Source of the DNA: Fictibacillus nanhaiensis
GTDB taxonomy: Bacteria > Bacillota > Bacilli > Bacillales > Fictibacillaceae
Length of the DNA: 64,000 nucleotides
Direction: 5' to 3'
Assembly (NCBI RefSeq): GCF_023715445.1
Contig: NZ_JAMBOD010000003.1
Location: 1 to 64,000 of the forward strand
The notes beneath the pieces were generated by a model. It saw only the letters and a list, made by a program, of their open reading frames with translations. It made no database searches and was not told the DNA's origin. Shown here one piece after another: positions 7,007 through 16,518 of this stretch (position 1 is its first letter; the number at the start of each line of letters is the position of its first letter). The translations under genes were made by a program, and so were the position numbers.

Positions 7007-9001
7007 TTACTTGCTAAGCATTTCCTTAACACGTTTTACAACATTTTCAGGAGTGAAACCATATTCTTTTTGAATCACTTCACCTGGTGCAGATGCCCCA
7101 AATGTATCAATAGCTAAAGTTTCTCCCTCAAGCCCCACATATTTATGCCAGCCTAATGAAGCACCCATTTCGATCGCTAATCGTTTTGTAACATTTTTAG
7201 GTAGTACAGAGTCTTTATATTCCTGATCTTGTTTTTCAAAGCTTTCCCATGAAGGCATTGAAACAACAGAAGCAGAAATCCCTTCTTCTTTCAGAAGTTC
7301 TTGAGCTTCTACTGCTAAGCTGACTTCAGATCCAGCAGATAGGAGAAGTACCTCTGCATCTGTTTCAGAAGGAGACACAACATAAGCCCCGCGTCTAACC
7401 CCTTCATATGCTTTTTCCTTTGTATTTTTTAAGATAGGAAGATCTTGTCGGCTTAGAACCAATGCTGTAGGCTGATCTTTGCTCTCAATTGCAATCTTCC
7501 ATGCTGCATTCGACTCATACCCATCTGCAGGACGGATCAGGTTAAGATTCGGCATTGCACGAAGGGATGCCAGCTGTTCAACAGGCTCATGTGTAGGACC
7601 ATCTTCCCCAACCATTACGCTATCATGTGTTAATACATAGGTTACAGGCAGACCCATTAATGCAGATAAGCGGATAGCTGGGCGCACATAATCTGAGAAT
7701 ACAAAGAATGTTCCTCCGAACACTTTAAGACCGCCATGCAAAGCCATACCGTTTAAAGCAGATCCCATTGCAAATTCGCGAACTCCAAACCAGATGTTAC
7801 GTCCGCTGTAATCGTTTCGGCTGAAGTTAACTTCACCTTCTAAAAGTGTTTTATTTGAACCAGCTAAATCAGCAGATCCGCCAAAAATAGCCGGAACATT
7901 TTTAGCAAGTACATTTAACGCTTTTCCAGCAGAAGATCGAGTCGCGATCGCTTTTTCAAACTCAGGCATATTCTGATCCCAATTCTCAGGCAGTTTTCCA
8001 GAAATAGCTTCTTGAAGTTCACGTGCCAATTCAGGAAAATCTTCCGAATAAGCCTTGAATTTCTCATTCCACTCATCTTCTTTGGATTGTCCTTCACTCT
8101 TCAGCTGATCAAAATGAGATTTTACTTCCTCAGGAACATGAAAATCTTTTTCAAACGTCCATTTATAAGCTTCCTTCGTTAGTAAAATTTCCTCTTTCCC
8201 TAGCGGAGCTCCGTGTGAAGCAGATTTACCGGACTTATTTGGAGAACCGTGTCCGATTACTGTTTTCACTTCGATTAGTGTTGGTTTATTTAATTCTTCA
8301 CGTGCTTCTGCCAATGCTTTTTCAATTTCTTCTAAGTTTGTACCATCTTCTACGAATAAGACTTGCCAGCCGTATGCTTCAAATCTTTTCTGTACATTCT
8401 CCGAGAAAGAATGGTGCAAGTCCCCATCTAATGAGATGTCATTTGAATCATAAAGTACGATCATTCTACCTAATCCAAGATGTCCAGCTAATGAGGCAGC
8501 CTCAGCAGATACACCTTCCATAAGGTCACCGTCTCCACAGATAGAATACGTAAAGTGATCGATGACATCAAACCCATCACGATTATATTTAGCAGCTAAG
8601 TGACGTTCAGCCATAGCCATACCTACAGCCATTGCGATACCTTGTCCAAGAGGACCTGTCGTCGCTTCAACCCCAACTGTATGACCGTATTCCGGATGTC
8701 CTGGAGTCTTACTGCCCCATTGTCTGAATTCTTTTAGATCATCAATCGTTAAGCCATAACCGCTTAAGTGAAGCAAGCTATATAAAAGCATGGAACCATG
8801 GCCCGCAGATAAAACAAATCGGTCGCGATTAAACCATTCTGGATTCGAAGGATTATGGTTCATAAACTTCGTCCATAGGCTGTATGCCATAGGCGCTGCA
8901 CCCATCGGCATTCCTGGATGGCCCGAATTCGCCTTTTCTATGCTGTCGATCGATAATGTTCTGATTGTATTAATTGCTAATTCATCAATATTACGTGACA
9001 A
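7007..9001 (-). CDS. tkt: Transketolase
   Basis: A thiamine-diphosphate enzyme of the non-oxidative pentose phosphate pathway that moves two-carbon ketol units between sugar phosphates in the cytoplasm. It has the full length for the family (about 664 residues): TPP domain with GHGS, the GDGDLMEG...N metal/TPP motif near 155-185, pyrimidine-binding domain with GVREFAMG and the [19 protein letters not shown] loop, and a C-terminal domain with [10 protein letters not shown]. An ATG at 9010 would overlap its own Shine-Dalgarno; a TTG at 9001 has GAAGGG nine bases before it and gives [16 protein letters not shown], closer to known N-termini, so I prefer it. Confidence 0.95.
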   Translation of the reverse strand: MSRNIDELAINTIRTLSIDSIEKANSGHPGMPMGAAPMAYSLWTKFMNHNPSNPEWFNRDRFVLSAGHGSMLLYSLLHLSGYGLTIDDLKEFRQWGSKTPGHPEYGHTVGVEATTGPLGQGIAMAVGMAMAERHLAAKYNRDGFDVIDHFTYSICGDGDLMEGVSAEAASLAGHLGLGRMIVLYDSNDISLDGDLHHSFSENVQKRFEAYGWQVLFVEDGTNLEEIEKALAEAREELNKPTLIEVKTVIGHGSPNKSGKSASHGAPLGKEEILLTKEAYKWTFEKDFHVPEEVKSHFDQLKSEGQSKEDEWNEKFKAYSEDFPELARELQEAISGKLPENWDQNMPEFEKAIATRSSAGKALNVLAKNVPAIFGGSADLAGSNKTLLEGEVNFSRNDYSGRNIWFGVREFAMGSALNGMALHGGLKVFGGTFFVFSDYVRPAIRLSALMGLPVTYVLTHDSVMVGEDGPTHEPVEQLASLRAMPNLNLIRPADGYESNAAWKIAIESKDQPTALVLSRQDLPILKNTKEKAYEGVRRGAYVVSPSETDAEVLLLSAGSEVSLAVEAQELLKEEGISASVVSMPSWESFEKQDQEYKDSVLPKNVTKRLAIEMGASLGWHKYVGLEGETLAIDTFGASAPGEVIQKEYGFTPENVVKRVKEMLSK

Positions 9002-9126
9002 AAAAATCATCCCTTCATATGTACTAAACAGTTTTGACTTTCATAATAAACGTTCATGTCCAATTAGACAAGATAAACACTTTAATAACTATTGTTATTT
9101 TGCCTTTACCCTCTTCAGTTCATACA

Positions 9127-9178
9127 AAAACCGCCTGAACTATTCCAACTCGGAAGGTTGTTATAGTACAGACGGTCT
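9127..9178 (-). terminator. Terminator after yneR
   Basis: On the minus strand GACCGTCTG pairs with CAGGCGGTTT (one mismatch), enclosing an inner AACC/GGTT-type stem, and is followed by T5. It begins just after the yneR stop codon. Confidence 0.55.
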
Positions 9179-9185
9179 CATTTAT

Positions 9186-9488
9186 TTAAGCTAATCCTGG
9201 TATATGACAAGAGAAATAGTCTGTTTTTTCGTCATAATCAAGTTTCATATTTTCTGCAAACCATTTTTCTTCGGATCGCACAAAAAATCTTACACCTTCT
9301 ACTTCTTGAATATAATCATTTTCATCCGGTACTGCAGGTGTCACACCAAGTGAAAAGCCCCCTGAGTCTCCACTTCCTGCATATTTCACGAATAGTCTCA
9401 ATCCCTCTTTTGCTCCTAATTCTATATCCTTATAAAGATTAGCTGCCGCACTTGTTATTGAAAAAGTCAAAATATTCTCTCCCTTCAT
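9186..9488 (-). CDS. yneR: YneR, HesB/IscA-like protein
   Basis: A 100-residue protein of the HesB/YadR/IscA fold, close to YneR of B. subtilis. The usual A-type Fe-S carrier family binds clusters through three cysteines (C-x~64-C-G-C). Here only one cysteine is present, near the C-terminus (SCHIPGLA), so it is not a standard cluster carrier; the YneR subgroup is known for this loss. The pattern RLFVKYAGSGDSGGFSLGV is typical. It sits between tkt and ynzC with its own terminator. Function unproven. Confidence 0.8.
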   Translation of the reverse strand: MKGENILTFSITSAAANLYKDIELGAKEGLRLFVKYAGSGDSGGFSLGVTPAVPDENDYIQEVEGVRFFVRSEEKWFAENMKLDYDEKTDYFSCHIPGLA

Positions 9489-9534
9489 TGTTGTTATATA
9501 ACAGTATATACTAATCTATATTTATTGCAACAGA

Positions 9535-9573
9535 AAAAAATGCCTATTTGCAGTTATGCAAATAAGCATTTTG
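9535..9573 (-). terminator. Terminator of the yneA-yneB-ynzC operon
   Basis: The inverted repeat AATGCTTATTTGCA/TGCAAATAGGCATT followed on the minus strand by T7, right after the ynzC stop. Confidence 0.8.
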
Positions 9574-9575
9574 TA

Positions 9576-9815
9576 TTAGTGTTTAAGGTTATTTTTATTA
9601 TCCTTGCTTCTTTTTAATTTTTCAGGTGTTACATCATTGCCGTTCGGATCTACAAATGTAACTCCATGCAAATCCTGTACAAACGATTTTCTGAAAACGG
9701 CTAAATACTCTTCTCTTAATTTTTTTTGTTCCGCTTTTTCAGCCTGTGTTAATTCTGTTTGTTTTGATTTTCTGGATAGTTCATTAATTCTCTGCACTTT
9801 ATCTTTAGATAACAT
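9576..9815 (-). CDS. ynzC: YnzC, DUF896 protein
   Basis: A 79-residue protein of the DUF896/UPF0291 family. It shows the helix-turn-helix hairpin sequence INELSRKSKQTELTQAEKAEQKKLREEYL and the following RKSFVQDLHGVTFVDPNGNDVTP segment typical of YnzC. In B. subtilis ynzC is the third gene of the SOS-induced yneA-yneB-ynzC operon; the same order is kept here. Its role is not well defined. It is a cytoplasmic protein. Confidence 0.92.
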   Translation of the reverse strand: MLSKDKVQRINELSRKSKQTELTQAEKAEQKKLREEYLAVFRKSFVQDLHGVTFVDPNGNDVTPEKLKRSKDNKNNLKH

Positions 9816-9876
9816 CTATAAAAACTCCCTTTTAAATACTCTTTCATTATATCCTACATGAGAAGAAAAGGAATTT

Positions 9877-10804
<928 letters not shown>

Positions 10805-10821
10805 TGTTTTTCCCCTTTCAA

Positions 10822-10902
10822 CAAACGCTTGTTCGTATTTCTTGTATTAATAATAACTGGAACATTTGTTCGGTGTCAACTATTTTTTCGAACTTATGTT
10901 TG
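10822..10902. promoter_or_regulatory. Three LexA (SOS) operators between yneA and lexA
   Basis: Against the Bacillus consensus CGAACN4GTTYG I see CAAACGCTTGTTCG (10822-10835, one mismatch), GGAACATTTGTTCG (10859-10872, one mismatch) and CGAACTTATGTTTG (10889-10902, full match). Their placement between divergent genes allows LexA to repress both itself and the yneA operon. Confidence 0.88.
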
Positions 10903-10963
10903 TATCTCTGAGAGTGCCATGCTATACTTTTTATAGATAAAAAATCTGGTGAGGTGCTTAAAA

Positions 10964-11578
10964 ATGACTAAGTTATCCAGACGGCAATTGGATATTCTAG
11001 CTTTTATAAAAGAAGAAGTTTCACAAAAAGGCTATCCTCCTTCCGTTAGAGAAATCGGTGAGGCTGTTGGACTTGCTTCGAGTTCTACTGTTCATGGACA
11101 TTTGGCAAGACTTGAAAAGAAAGGGCTTATACGCAGAGATCCGACAAAACCAAGAGCAATTGAAGTGTTAGGGTTAGAAGATAATATACCTTCTGTCAGA
11201 TCAGTATCGATTCCGGTAATCGGTAAAGTAACTGCAGGGCTTCCTATCAGTGCTGTAGAGAATGTTGAAGAATATTTCCCTTTGCCTGAACACATTGTCG
11301 GGGACGAAAACGTATTTATGCTTTCTGTAGTTGGAGACAGTATGATTGAAGCTGGTATATTCAACAAAGACTTGGTTGTTGTAAAACAGCAGCCGACTGC
11401 GAATAATGGAGATATAATCGTGGCGATGACTGATGAAGATGAAGCAACAGTAAAACGCTTCTTTAAAGAAAAGAATCACATCCGTCTTCAGCCTGAGAAC
11501 TCTTCTATGGAGCCGATCATTCTTCAAAGCTGTACGATCCTAGGTAAAGTTATCGGAGTTTACAGAAGTATACATTAA
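10964..11578 (+). CDS. lexA: LexA, SOS repressor
   Basis: A 204-residue transcriptional repressor of DNA-damage genes. It has an N-terminal winged helix (about 1-65) and a C-terminal S24 self-cleavage domain with the Ala91-Gly92 scissile bond (VTAGLPI), nucleophile Ser126 (GDSMIEAG) and Lys164 (EATVKRF). RecA filaments trigger autocleavage. The start MTKLSRRQ is chosen because GGTGAGGTG precedes it; a start five codons earlier (MRCLK) lies in the RBS. It is autoregulated through the operators upstream. It ends in a strong terminator and marks the right edge of the left backbone block. Confidence 0.96.
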   Translation: MTKLSRRQLDILAFIKEEVSQKGYPPSVREIGEAVGLASSSTVHGHLARLEKKGLIRRDPTKPRAIEVLGLEDNIPSVRSVSIPVIGKVTAGLPISAVENVEEYFPLPEHIVGDENVFMLSVVGDSMIEAGIFNKDLVVVKQQPTANNGDIIVAMTDEDEATVKRFFKEKNHIRLQPENSSMEPIILQSCTILGKVIGVYRSIH

Positions 11579-11580
11579 TA

Positions 11581-11613
11581 GACAAGCAAGCTGTGAAGGA
11601 ACAGCTTGCTTGT
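11581..11613 (+). terminator. Terminator of lexA
   Basis: A 15-bp perfect stem, GACAAGCAAGCTGT pairing with ACAGCTTGCTTGTC, followed by a T-rich run right after the lexA stop. Confidence 0.85.
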
Positions 11614-11620
11614 CTATTTT

Positions 11621-12002
11621 CAAAAAAGACACTGAGATTCAATTTTTTCAAATAAATTAGATTCGACAATTTGATTGAAGCGTTTATTTTGCTAGAGTCC
11701 TCTAAATAATTCTAAACCTAATAAATTCGTTTCAAACTATCTCACATCGTTAGCTGTTGCAAATCCTTTACTTGTTGTTACTGGATTCCATAATCTGCCC
11801 CCACCTGCGATACGGTACTTATTAATTTCTCATATCTTGAAAAGGATGCCAGATAGAAAAACCCCTGAAGCCAATGGCGTCAGGGGTTTTTTAGGTTTTC
11901 ATATATTCTGTGGTAAAGGTTATTTTAAAAAACGAATTGACTTAAATCACTGTTAAAATTAGTAGTAAAGTAAAAAAAGAAGACCAAACGCTTTTGCTTA
12001 CT
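11621..12002. other. Gene-free gap at the start of the accessory island
   Basis: 382 bp with no supported gene. The only clear element is a strong hairpin with T6 on the plus strand (AACCCCTGA/TCAGGGGTT, 11859-11889). No reading frame ends just before it, so it may be the tail of a gene lost when the island formed between lexA and glnA. Confidence 0.5.
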
Positions 12003-12473
12003 TTAATATTCTCCTTTAATTACAAAGAACGACCCCCGGATGATTCCAGCGAGTTTTGACTTTTGCCTAGCAAACTTAAATTTGCCTTCTAACTCCTCTG
12101 GTATCTCCATCCCCTCAGAAAGCTTAAAACCCACTGCCCGCTTCTTGGGATCATCAACCGTATACATGACGTTGACCACAAGCCCATCCTCATAAAAGAC
12201 GTAGGCAAATTTTATATTTGCCACTTGAAACCTCGATGTTTCCAACGGTTTGGCGGCAAACTCAATATCACGTTCTTCCTTTAAAATCCGGTTCACATAA
12301 TCAAGTGTCTTCTGGCTTTCGCTTGCTGGTACAACCGTAAACTCGTGTTGGTATTTGTTCATAAAGTAACGGGCTTCATTTGCACGTAAACCAGCAAGCG
12401 CTTCTGCGGCAGGTGAAGACTCTAAACCTGCGGCAGACACATTTTTAAAATCCACGATACAGGACAATGCCAT
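12003..12473 (-). CDS. Hypothetical protein paired with GyrI-like gene
   Basis: A cytoplasmic protein of about 154-156 residues that I do not recognise by name. It starts MALSCIVDFKN or, two codons later, from a TTG that has better spacing from AAAGGAGG; the longer frame that opens at 12521 overlaps the upstream gene. Mixed alpha/beta, no membrane segment. It follows the GyrI-like gene by 13 bp, so the two form an operon divergent from the HTH regulator at 13070. By position it is probably controlled with its partner and could share a ligand-binding role. Confidence 0.65.
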   Translation of the reverse strand: MALSCIVDFKNVSAAGLESSPAAEALAGLRANEARYFMNKYQHEFTVVPASESQKTLDYVNRILKEERDIEFAAKPLETSRFQVANIKFAYVFYEDGLVVNVMYTVDDPKKRAVGFKLSEGMEIPEELEGKFKFARQKSKLAGIIRGSFFVIKGEY

Positions 12474-12486
12474 TTCCTCCTTTTTA

Positions 12487-12966
12487 TTATTTCCTGACAA
12501 CCGGAATCCACATTTCACCATAGATCATGCCGTTACGATGCTCCATCTCAACACTTGCATTTGGTCCGCCAACATAGGCAACATTCTTTACTTCTGGCAG
12601 GACTTTACCGAAGGCAACTGCAGCAAGCTTGTTATTCAAATCATCAGCCGTTTTTCCTTCCCCTTTAACAACTACGTAATCTCCCTTAGGAAATTGGATT
12701 ACTCTCGCTTCTTCTGGTGCCGGTTCCTCTGTCATGACACCAGCATAATGCATCATCTTGTTATTTACCGCTTCGTTCACAGCAAAAACGAAGTCATTGG
12801 CTGCCATAGATTTTAAAGCAGTCAGCCTTCCATCTTGGCTGACTGCTTGCCAAAAGTCGGACTTTTCCTTGTTTATGCCTGCATAGTCTGTGTAATCACT
12901 CTTTAGCTCTGTTCCAAGACCTATCACGGTAAAGCCTTCTTTTTCTTCTAGCGTATAATTCGCCAT
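12487..12966 (-). CDS. GyrI-like / AraC effector-binding domain protein
   Basis: A 159-residue single-domain protein with the fold of GyrI and of the effector-binding domain of AraC-type regulators: YTLEEKEGFTVIGLGTELKSD at the start, a central VIQFPKGDYVVVKGEG strand pair, and the closing RNGMIYGEMWIPVV, where the acidic/aromatic residues usually line a pocket for hydrophobic cations or drugs. No DNA-binding domain, so it probably binds small molecules. It is the first gene of a two-gene unit divergent from a deoR-like HTH regulator 100 bp away, which suggests that regulator controls it. Confidence 0.75.
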   Translation of the reverse strand: MANYTLEEKEGFTVIGLGTELKSDYTDYAGINKEKSDFWQAVSQDGRLTALKSMAANDFVFAVNEAVNNKMMHYAGVMTEEPAPEEARVIQFPKGDYVVVKGEGKTADDLNNKLAAVAFGKVLPEVKNVAYVGGPNASVEMEHRNGMIYGEMWIPVVRK

Positions 12967-13069
12967 TTACCATACCTCTTTTCTACATTTTTTTATTTTG
13001 TATTATTTTCTTGATAGGTATATCATAATCTTAAATCATGTCAAAAAACGGTACTATTTAGGAGCTCTC

Positions 13070-14032
13070 ATGAAAAAAGTTGAACGGATCAATATCATCA
13101 TGCGGTATATCAACAACCGTGCCCGCTTTACAATTTCTGAAATCATGCGGGAGTTTAACATCTCCCGTTCAACAGCCATTAGAGATATAAGGGAAATTGA
13201 GACCATGGGGATGCCACTTGTCGCTGAGGTTGGAAGGGATGGGGGTTATTTTGTCATGCACAACTCCGTCCTGCCCGATGTTCGCTTTACCAACAATGAG
13301 GTCAAAGCATTGTTTATTGCCTTTATGGCCACAAGAAACCTGCAGCTTCCTTACCTAAAGAGCCGTCAGTCTTTAGCTGAAAAATTATTGGGCCTCATCT
13401 CTGAAAATCAGCAGGATGACCTTGTTCTTTTAAATCAAATTTTGCTTTTTGAAGGGACCAATCCACATAACCCCGATCTGCTTGATCTGTCTGACCTCCC
13501 ACATCCCATGTTAGAAACACTTATCCAAACTCTTCTTATAGATAGCTATCTATTCATTACCATCCAAGAAGAGAAGGAAACAAAGTCATATCCGATTTAT
13601 CTCCTGCACCTTTATCGTGAAAAAAGCGCTTGGCTGATCGAAGGCTTTGACTTAAGAGAAGAGAAAAAGAAGATCATTCCTGTCGACCATCTCACCGATG
13701 TCAAACCCTATCCAGCGAAAAAAAGAGTCAGCAGGAAAAAGATCTTAGAAAAACTAAGCAAGCAGGAACAAGCCCTCAATCTTGTCCTTGAGCTTGGTCC
13801 AAAAGCGATCGCCCAGTTTAAAAAATACCATCCTTTAAAGATTTCAATTTCCTATACGAATCCATACCAAACCACAGCCATTCTAAAGACTTTTATCAAT
13901 GTGAATAAGCCCGAAGAACTGACTGAAATAACCAATTGGCTGCTTTTTCTAGGTAGAGATGTCAAGGTCATGGAAATGCCAGAAGAAGTCTTAAAAGGTT
14001 TACATGAGAGATTATGCATATACAGCCTTTAA
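13070..14032 (+). CDS. DeoR/HTH_11-type regulator with WYL-like C-terminus
   Basis: A 320-residue transcriptional regulator of the YafY type. An N-terminal winged helix (MKKVERINIIMRYINNRARFTISEIMREFNISRSTAIRDIREIE...) is followed by a long ligand-sensing region with a WYL-like part (SYPIYLLHLYREKSAWLIEGFDLRE) and a WCX-like C-terminus. The ATG at 13070 has TTTAGGAGCTCTC directly upstream; the open frame starts 24 codons earlier without a good RBS. It is divergent from the GyrI-like operon, its most likely target. Confidence 0.8.
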   Translation: MKKVERINIIMRYINNRARFTISEIMREFNISRSTAIRDIREIETMGMPLVAEVGRDGGYFVMHNSVLPDVRFTNNEVKALFIAFMATRNLQLPYLKSRQSLAEKLLGLISENQQDDLVLLNQILLFEGTNPHNPDLLDLSDLPHPMLETLIQTLLIDSYLFITIQEEKETKSYPIYLLHLYREKSAWLIEGFDLREEKKKIIPVDHLTDVKPYPAKKRVSRKKILEKLSKQEQALNLVLELGPKAIAQFKKYHPLKISISYTNPYQTTAILKTFINVNKPEELTEITNWLLFLGRDVKVMEMPEEVLKGLHERLCIYSL

Positions 14033-14260
14033 GCATAAACTTTTCCTGACAAAACAAAAAAACGGCTAACTTTAGCCCTTAACCCTAATTGAGAAATGTT
14101 ATAAAGAACAAAATGCTTTATCATCTACGCCTCCCAATAATAATCTTATAACACACTTACCTCTCCTTTAGTTCATTAAAAAGTGCACATTTCCTTCTTG
14201 AAGAAGTCGAGTAGAACGGAGCCTTTCTACCTTACGGTAATTGTACTCCATCCCCTCACA

Positions 14261-14293
14261 GAACCGTGCTTGCACTATTAATGCACACGGCTC
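14261..14293 (-). ncRNA. Group II intron domain V
   Basis: A 33-nt hairpin, GAGCCGTGTGC pairing with GCACGGTTC around a short loop. The AGC triad and the two-base bulge that bind the catalytic metal ions are recognisable. It lies 14 bp after the reverse transcriptase stop. Confidence 0.85.
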
Positions 14294-14307
14294 CTCCTAG
14301 TCATCAT

Positions 14308-15636
14308 TCACAGAATGTAGCTAATCTCTTTTCTTAATTCATATATATTCACTTTAATTCTTGGTGAAGGTAGTGGATGTTTATCAAGAAATAGTTTGAA
14401 TTTATCCCATGTAAAGGATTTCCTTTGACTTCTTCTATTGAGCCATTTAAACAGTAAGTTCTCGATTTTGTCTTTGAAGTTGCTAACATTTTTGGCATTA
14501 TCAGTGACGCAATAATAGTTGTAATATCCTATAAGCGAGCGTCTAAATCTGTCCATGATCCTATGAATATCCTTATTTCTATTCTTCTTCAGCCATTCTT
14601 TAGACTCTTTTAATTTACCTTGGACTTTCTTTCTGCTCGATTTCCGTTTCACCCGAAATTTCCCTTGTTTACTTTTCCCACAATAGTGTGTAAAGCCTAG
14701 AAAATCAAAGGTTGCTGGTTTACTATTTCCCTTTTGCTTTTCATATTTTTCGGCAAACCGCCCGAAGGGAATAATTTTGGTTTTATCCTCGGCAATTTCC
14801 AAGTTAAATTTCTTTAATCTACATTTTAATGATTGGAAGAATTCCTGAGCTTCGTTCTGATGTTGAAAACAGCACACAAAATCATCTGCATACCTTACTA
14901 TATATGCCTGTCCCTTGCATTGTTTCTTGACCTTTTTCTCAAACCATAAGTCAAGGACATAATGGAGATACACATTGGCTAGTACCGGAGATATTACTCC
15001 ACCTTGCGGTGTGCCATTGTCTGTTTTGTATTTCTTACCTTCCTCCATGTATCCACCTTTAAGAAACCTACCAATTATTCTTAGTAGGTTAGGGTCAGTG
15101 ATTCGCAGTTTTAAGAACTCCATCATCCACTTGTGGTCAACGTTGTCAAAGAATCCTTTAATATCGACATCTACTACATAATTTACTGACCTCTTTTCAA
15201 TATAGAAGTTCAGTATTTTCAAAGCATCATGGCAACTACGGTTTGGGCGGAATCCAAAGGAACAGTCTAGAAAATCATTTTCATAGATGGTATTTATTAT
15301 CTTCGTAATGCCTTTTTGAACAACCTTGTCTTCATGTTCCGGTATTCCTAGTGGTCTTTTCTTGTTTGAATTGAGCTTTGGAATATACATTCTCCTTACT
15401 GGAACAGGACGATAGCTTTTGCTTTTAAGTCTTCTTACTAATTCCTCTATATTTTCTTCTAAACTTTCACTGTATTGCTCTTTAGTCGTACCTTTAATCC
15501 CGGTTGCCTTCTTGTTGGGTAATTCGTGATGACATTGAGTTAGTGCTTCATTGTTTAATAAATGTGCAAGAGATGTAAATTTCATTTTAGGATCAGACTT
15601 TGCTAATTCTGCTATCCTTAGTAGTTTTGTTTCCAT
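14308..15636 (-). CDS. ltrA: Group II intron reverse transcriptase/maturase
   Basis: A 442-residue intron-encoded protein. It has the RT0-RT7 palm with PLGIPEHEDKVVQ, FGFRPNRSCHDAL, DVDIKGFFDNVDH, GTPQGGVISPVLANVYLH, the catalytic YADDF (about residues 247-251) and FDFLGFTHY, then the maturase X domain (RRSLIGYYNYYCVTDN) ending in a short basic tail. There is no C-terminal HNH endonuclease, which fits the endonuclease-less classes (C, D or similar) that prime from nascent strands. It binds its own intron RNA to help splicing and retrohoming. The start ATG follows GAGGTAGG. Confidence 0.93.
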   Translation of the reverse strand: METKLLRIAELAKSDPKMKFTSLAHLLNNEALTQCHHELPNKKATGIKGTTKEQYSESLEENIEELVRRLKSKSYRPVPVRRMYIPKLNSNKKRPLGIPEHEDKVVQKGITKIINTIYENDFLDCSFGFRPNRSCHDALKILNFYIEKRSVNYVVDVDIKGFFDNVDHKWMMEFLKLRITDPNLLRIIGRFLKGGYMEEGKKYKTDNGTPQGGVISPVLANVYLHYVLDLWFEKKVKKQCKGQAYIVRYADDFVCCFQHQNEAQEFFQSLKCRLKKFNLEIAEDKTKIIPFGRFAEKYEKQKGNSKPATFDFLGFTHYCGKSKQGKFRVKRKSSRKKVQGKLKESKEWLKKNRNKDIHRIMDRFRRSLIGYYNYYCVTDNAKNVSNFKDKIENLLFKWLNRRSQRKSFTWDKFKLFLDKHPLPSPRIKVNIYELRKEISYIL

Positions 15637-16271
15637 TTAGTATACCTACCTCTGTGTGTAGTAAATGTGTCCCTAGTAAGGGTGATAACTGGTAGCAGCC
15701 TTTCCTCCATCGGCATTACCCAACTTCATTGGTACTACGCTGCTATCCGACTCCCTACATCGACATTTGGTTTCCTTGCTTATTATCGCTTGTACACCAT
15801 ACTCTTCTAAAAAAAAGAAAAGACCGGTAGGGTCTCCCGAGTTGCCGTATCATATCAATGTATAACGTGCCAAGGTCTCTGACTCCAGAGAGGTTTTACC
15901 CTTCTTGCCTTTAACGAAAGTTAAAATGTAGCTTTCTGCTGTGCATAAAGCATCAGCCCTCTCGACTTACAATCATTATGGAGCTCAATCCCTTCAACCA
16001 GTTGGCTTTCGGCCCGCTACCTAACTGTCTACGCTTAAAAACTAAAGTTACCTTTAGTCCTCCAAGACTCGCTACGAGCGAATGGCTAGTTCTTACTCGA
16101 CGGGAATCCCACCCGTTATATGATACGACCTAGGCTCGGCCGCACATGCACGCGATTGTTGAAAAACATAATAACCACTTTTTCGTTTTTTACATTATTG
16201 TTCGCCTATTTCCTTCGGGAGGTTTTTTTTGCATACACATATGCTTAATTTCACTATGCTTTACTTTTGTT

Positions 16272-16358
16272 TTAAGCCCCTTCTTTTATGGTTCTATCAA
16301 CTAAAACAGCCAAAACAATAATAAGAACTAGTGGAACTAAGAGGAACAACCAGAACAT
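16272..16358 (-). CDS. Possible 28-aa membrane peptide
   Basis: A short frame encoding MFWLFLLVPLVLIIVLAVLV followed by DRTIKEGA: one hydrophobic helix with a charged cytoplasmic end. AAAAAGGTG lies 7 bases before the ATG. It is divergent from the gerA-type operon. The strict membrane-helix composition argues that it is translated, but no family is recognised and so short a frame could arise by chance. Confidence 0.35.
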   Translation of the reverse strand: MFWLFLLVPLVLIIVLAVLVDRTIKEGA

Positions 16359-16518
16359 ATATAGCACCTTTTTCAAGTAATATCTCCACTCGCCTCTGTA
16401 GATTAACTGTAAAATAACCACGACACTTTGCTTTGGTTAGTTGTTCATGATTTATCGTATAAAAACTCTCCTTAATGCAAATAATTTTTTAGATTTCTAT
16501 TTGTTAAGGGGTAAATTA

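Larger units (their letters stand above)
14206..16145 (-). mobile_element. Complete group II intron
   Basis: A minus-strand intron of about 1.94 kb. The 5' end GTGCGGCCG at 16145 fits the GUGYG consensus. A structured non-coding part (16145-15637) is followed by the intron-encoded protein (15636-14308), then domain V (14293-14261, GAGCCGTG...GGTTC with the AGC triad) and domain VI ending in CTACTCGAC at 14206. All parts needed for ribozyme splicing and retrohoming appear present. The flanking exon sequence is a hairpin-forming palindrome. Boundaries are inferred from consensus and could shift by a few bases. Confidence 0.88.

Noticed and set aside
16457-16484. Possible sigma-G promoter before the gerA-type gene (GTATA, 16 bp, CAAATAA)
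   Set aside because: The spacing is short and the -10 is a poor match, so it is not listed as a feature.
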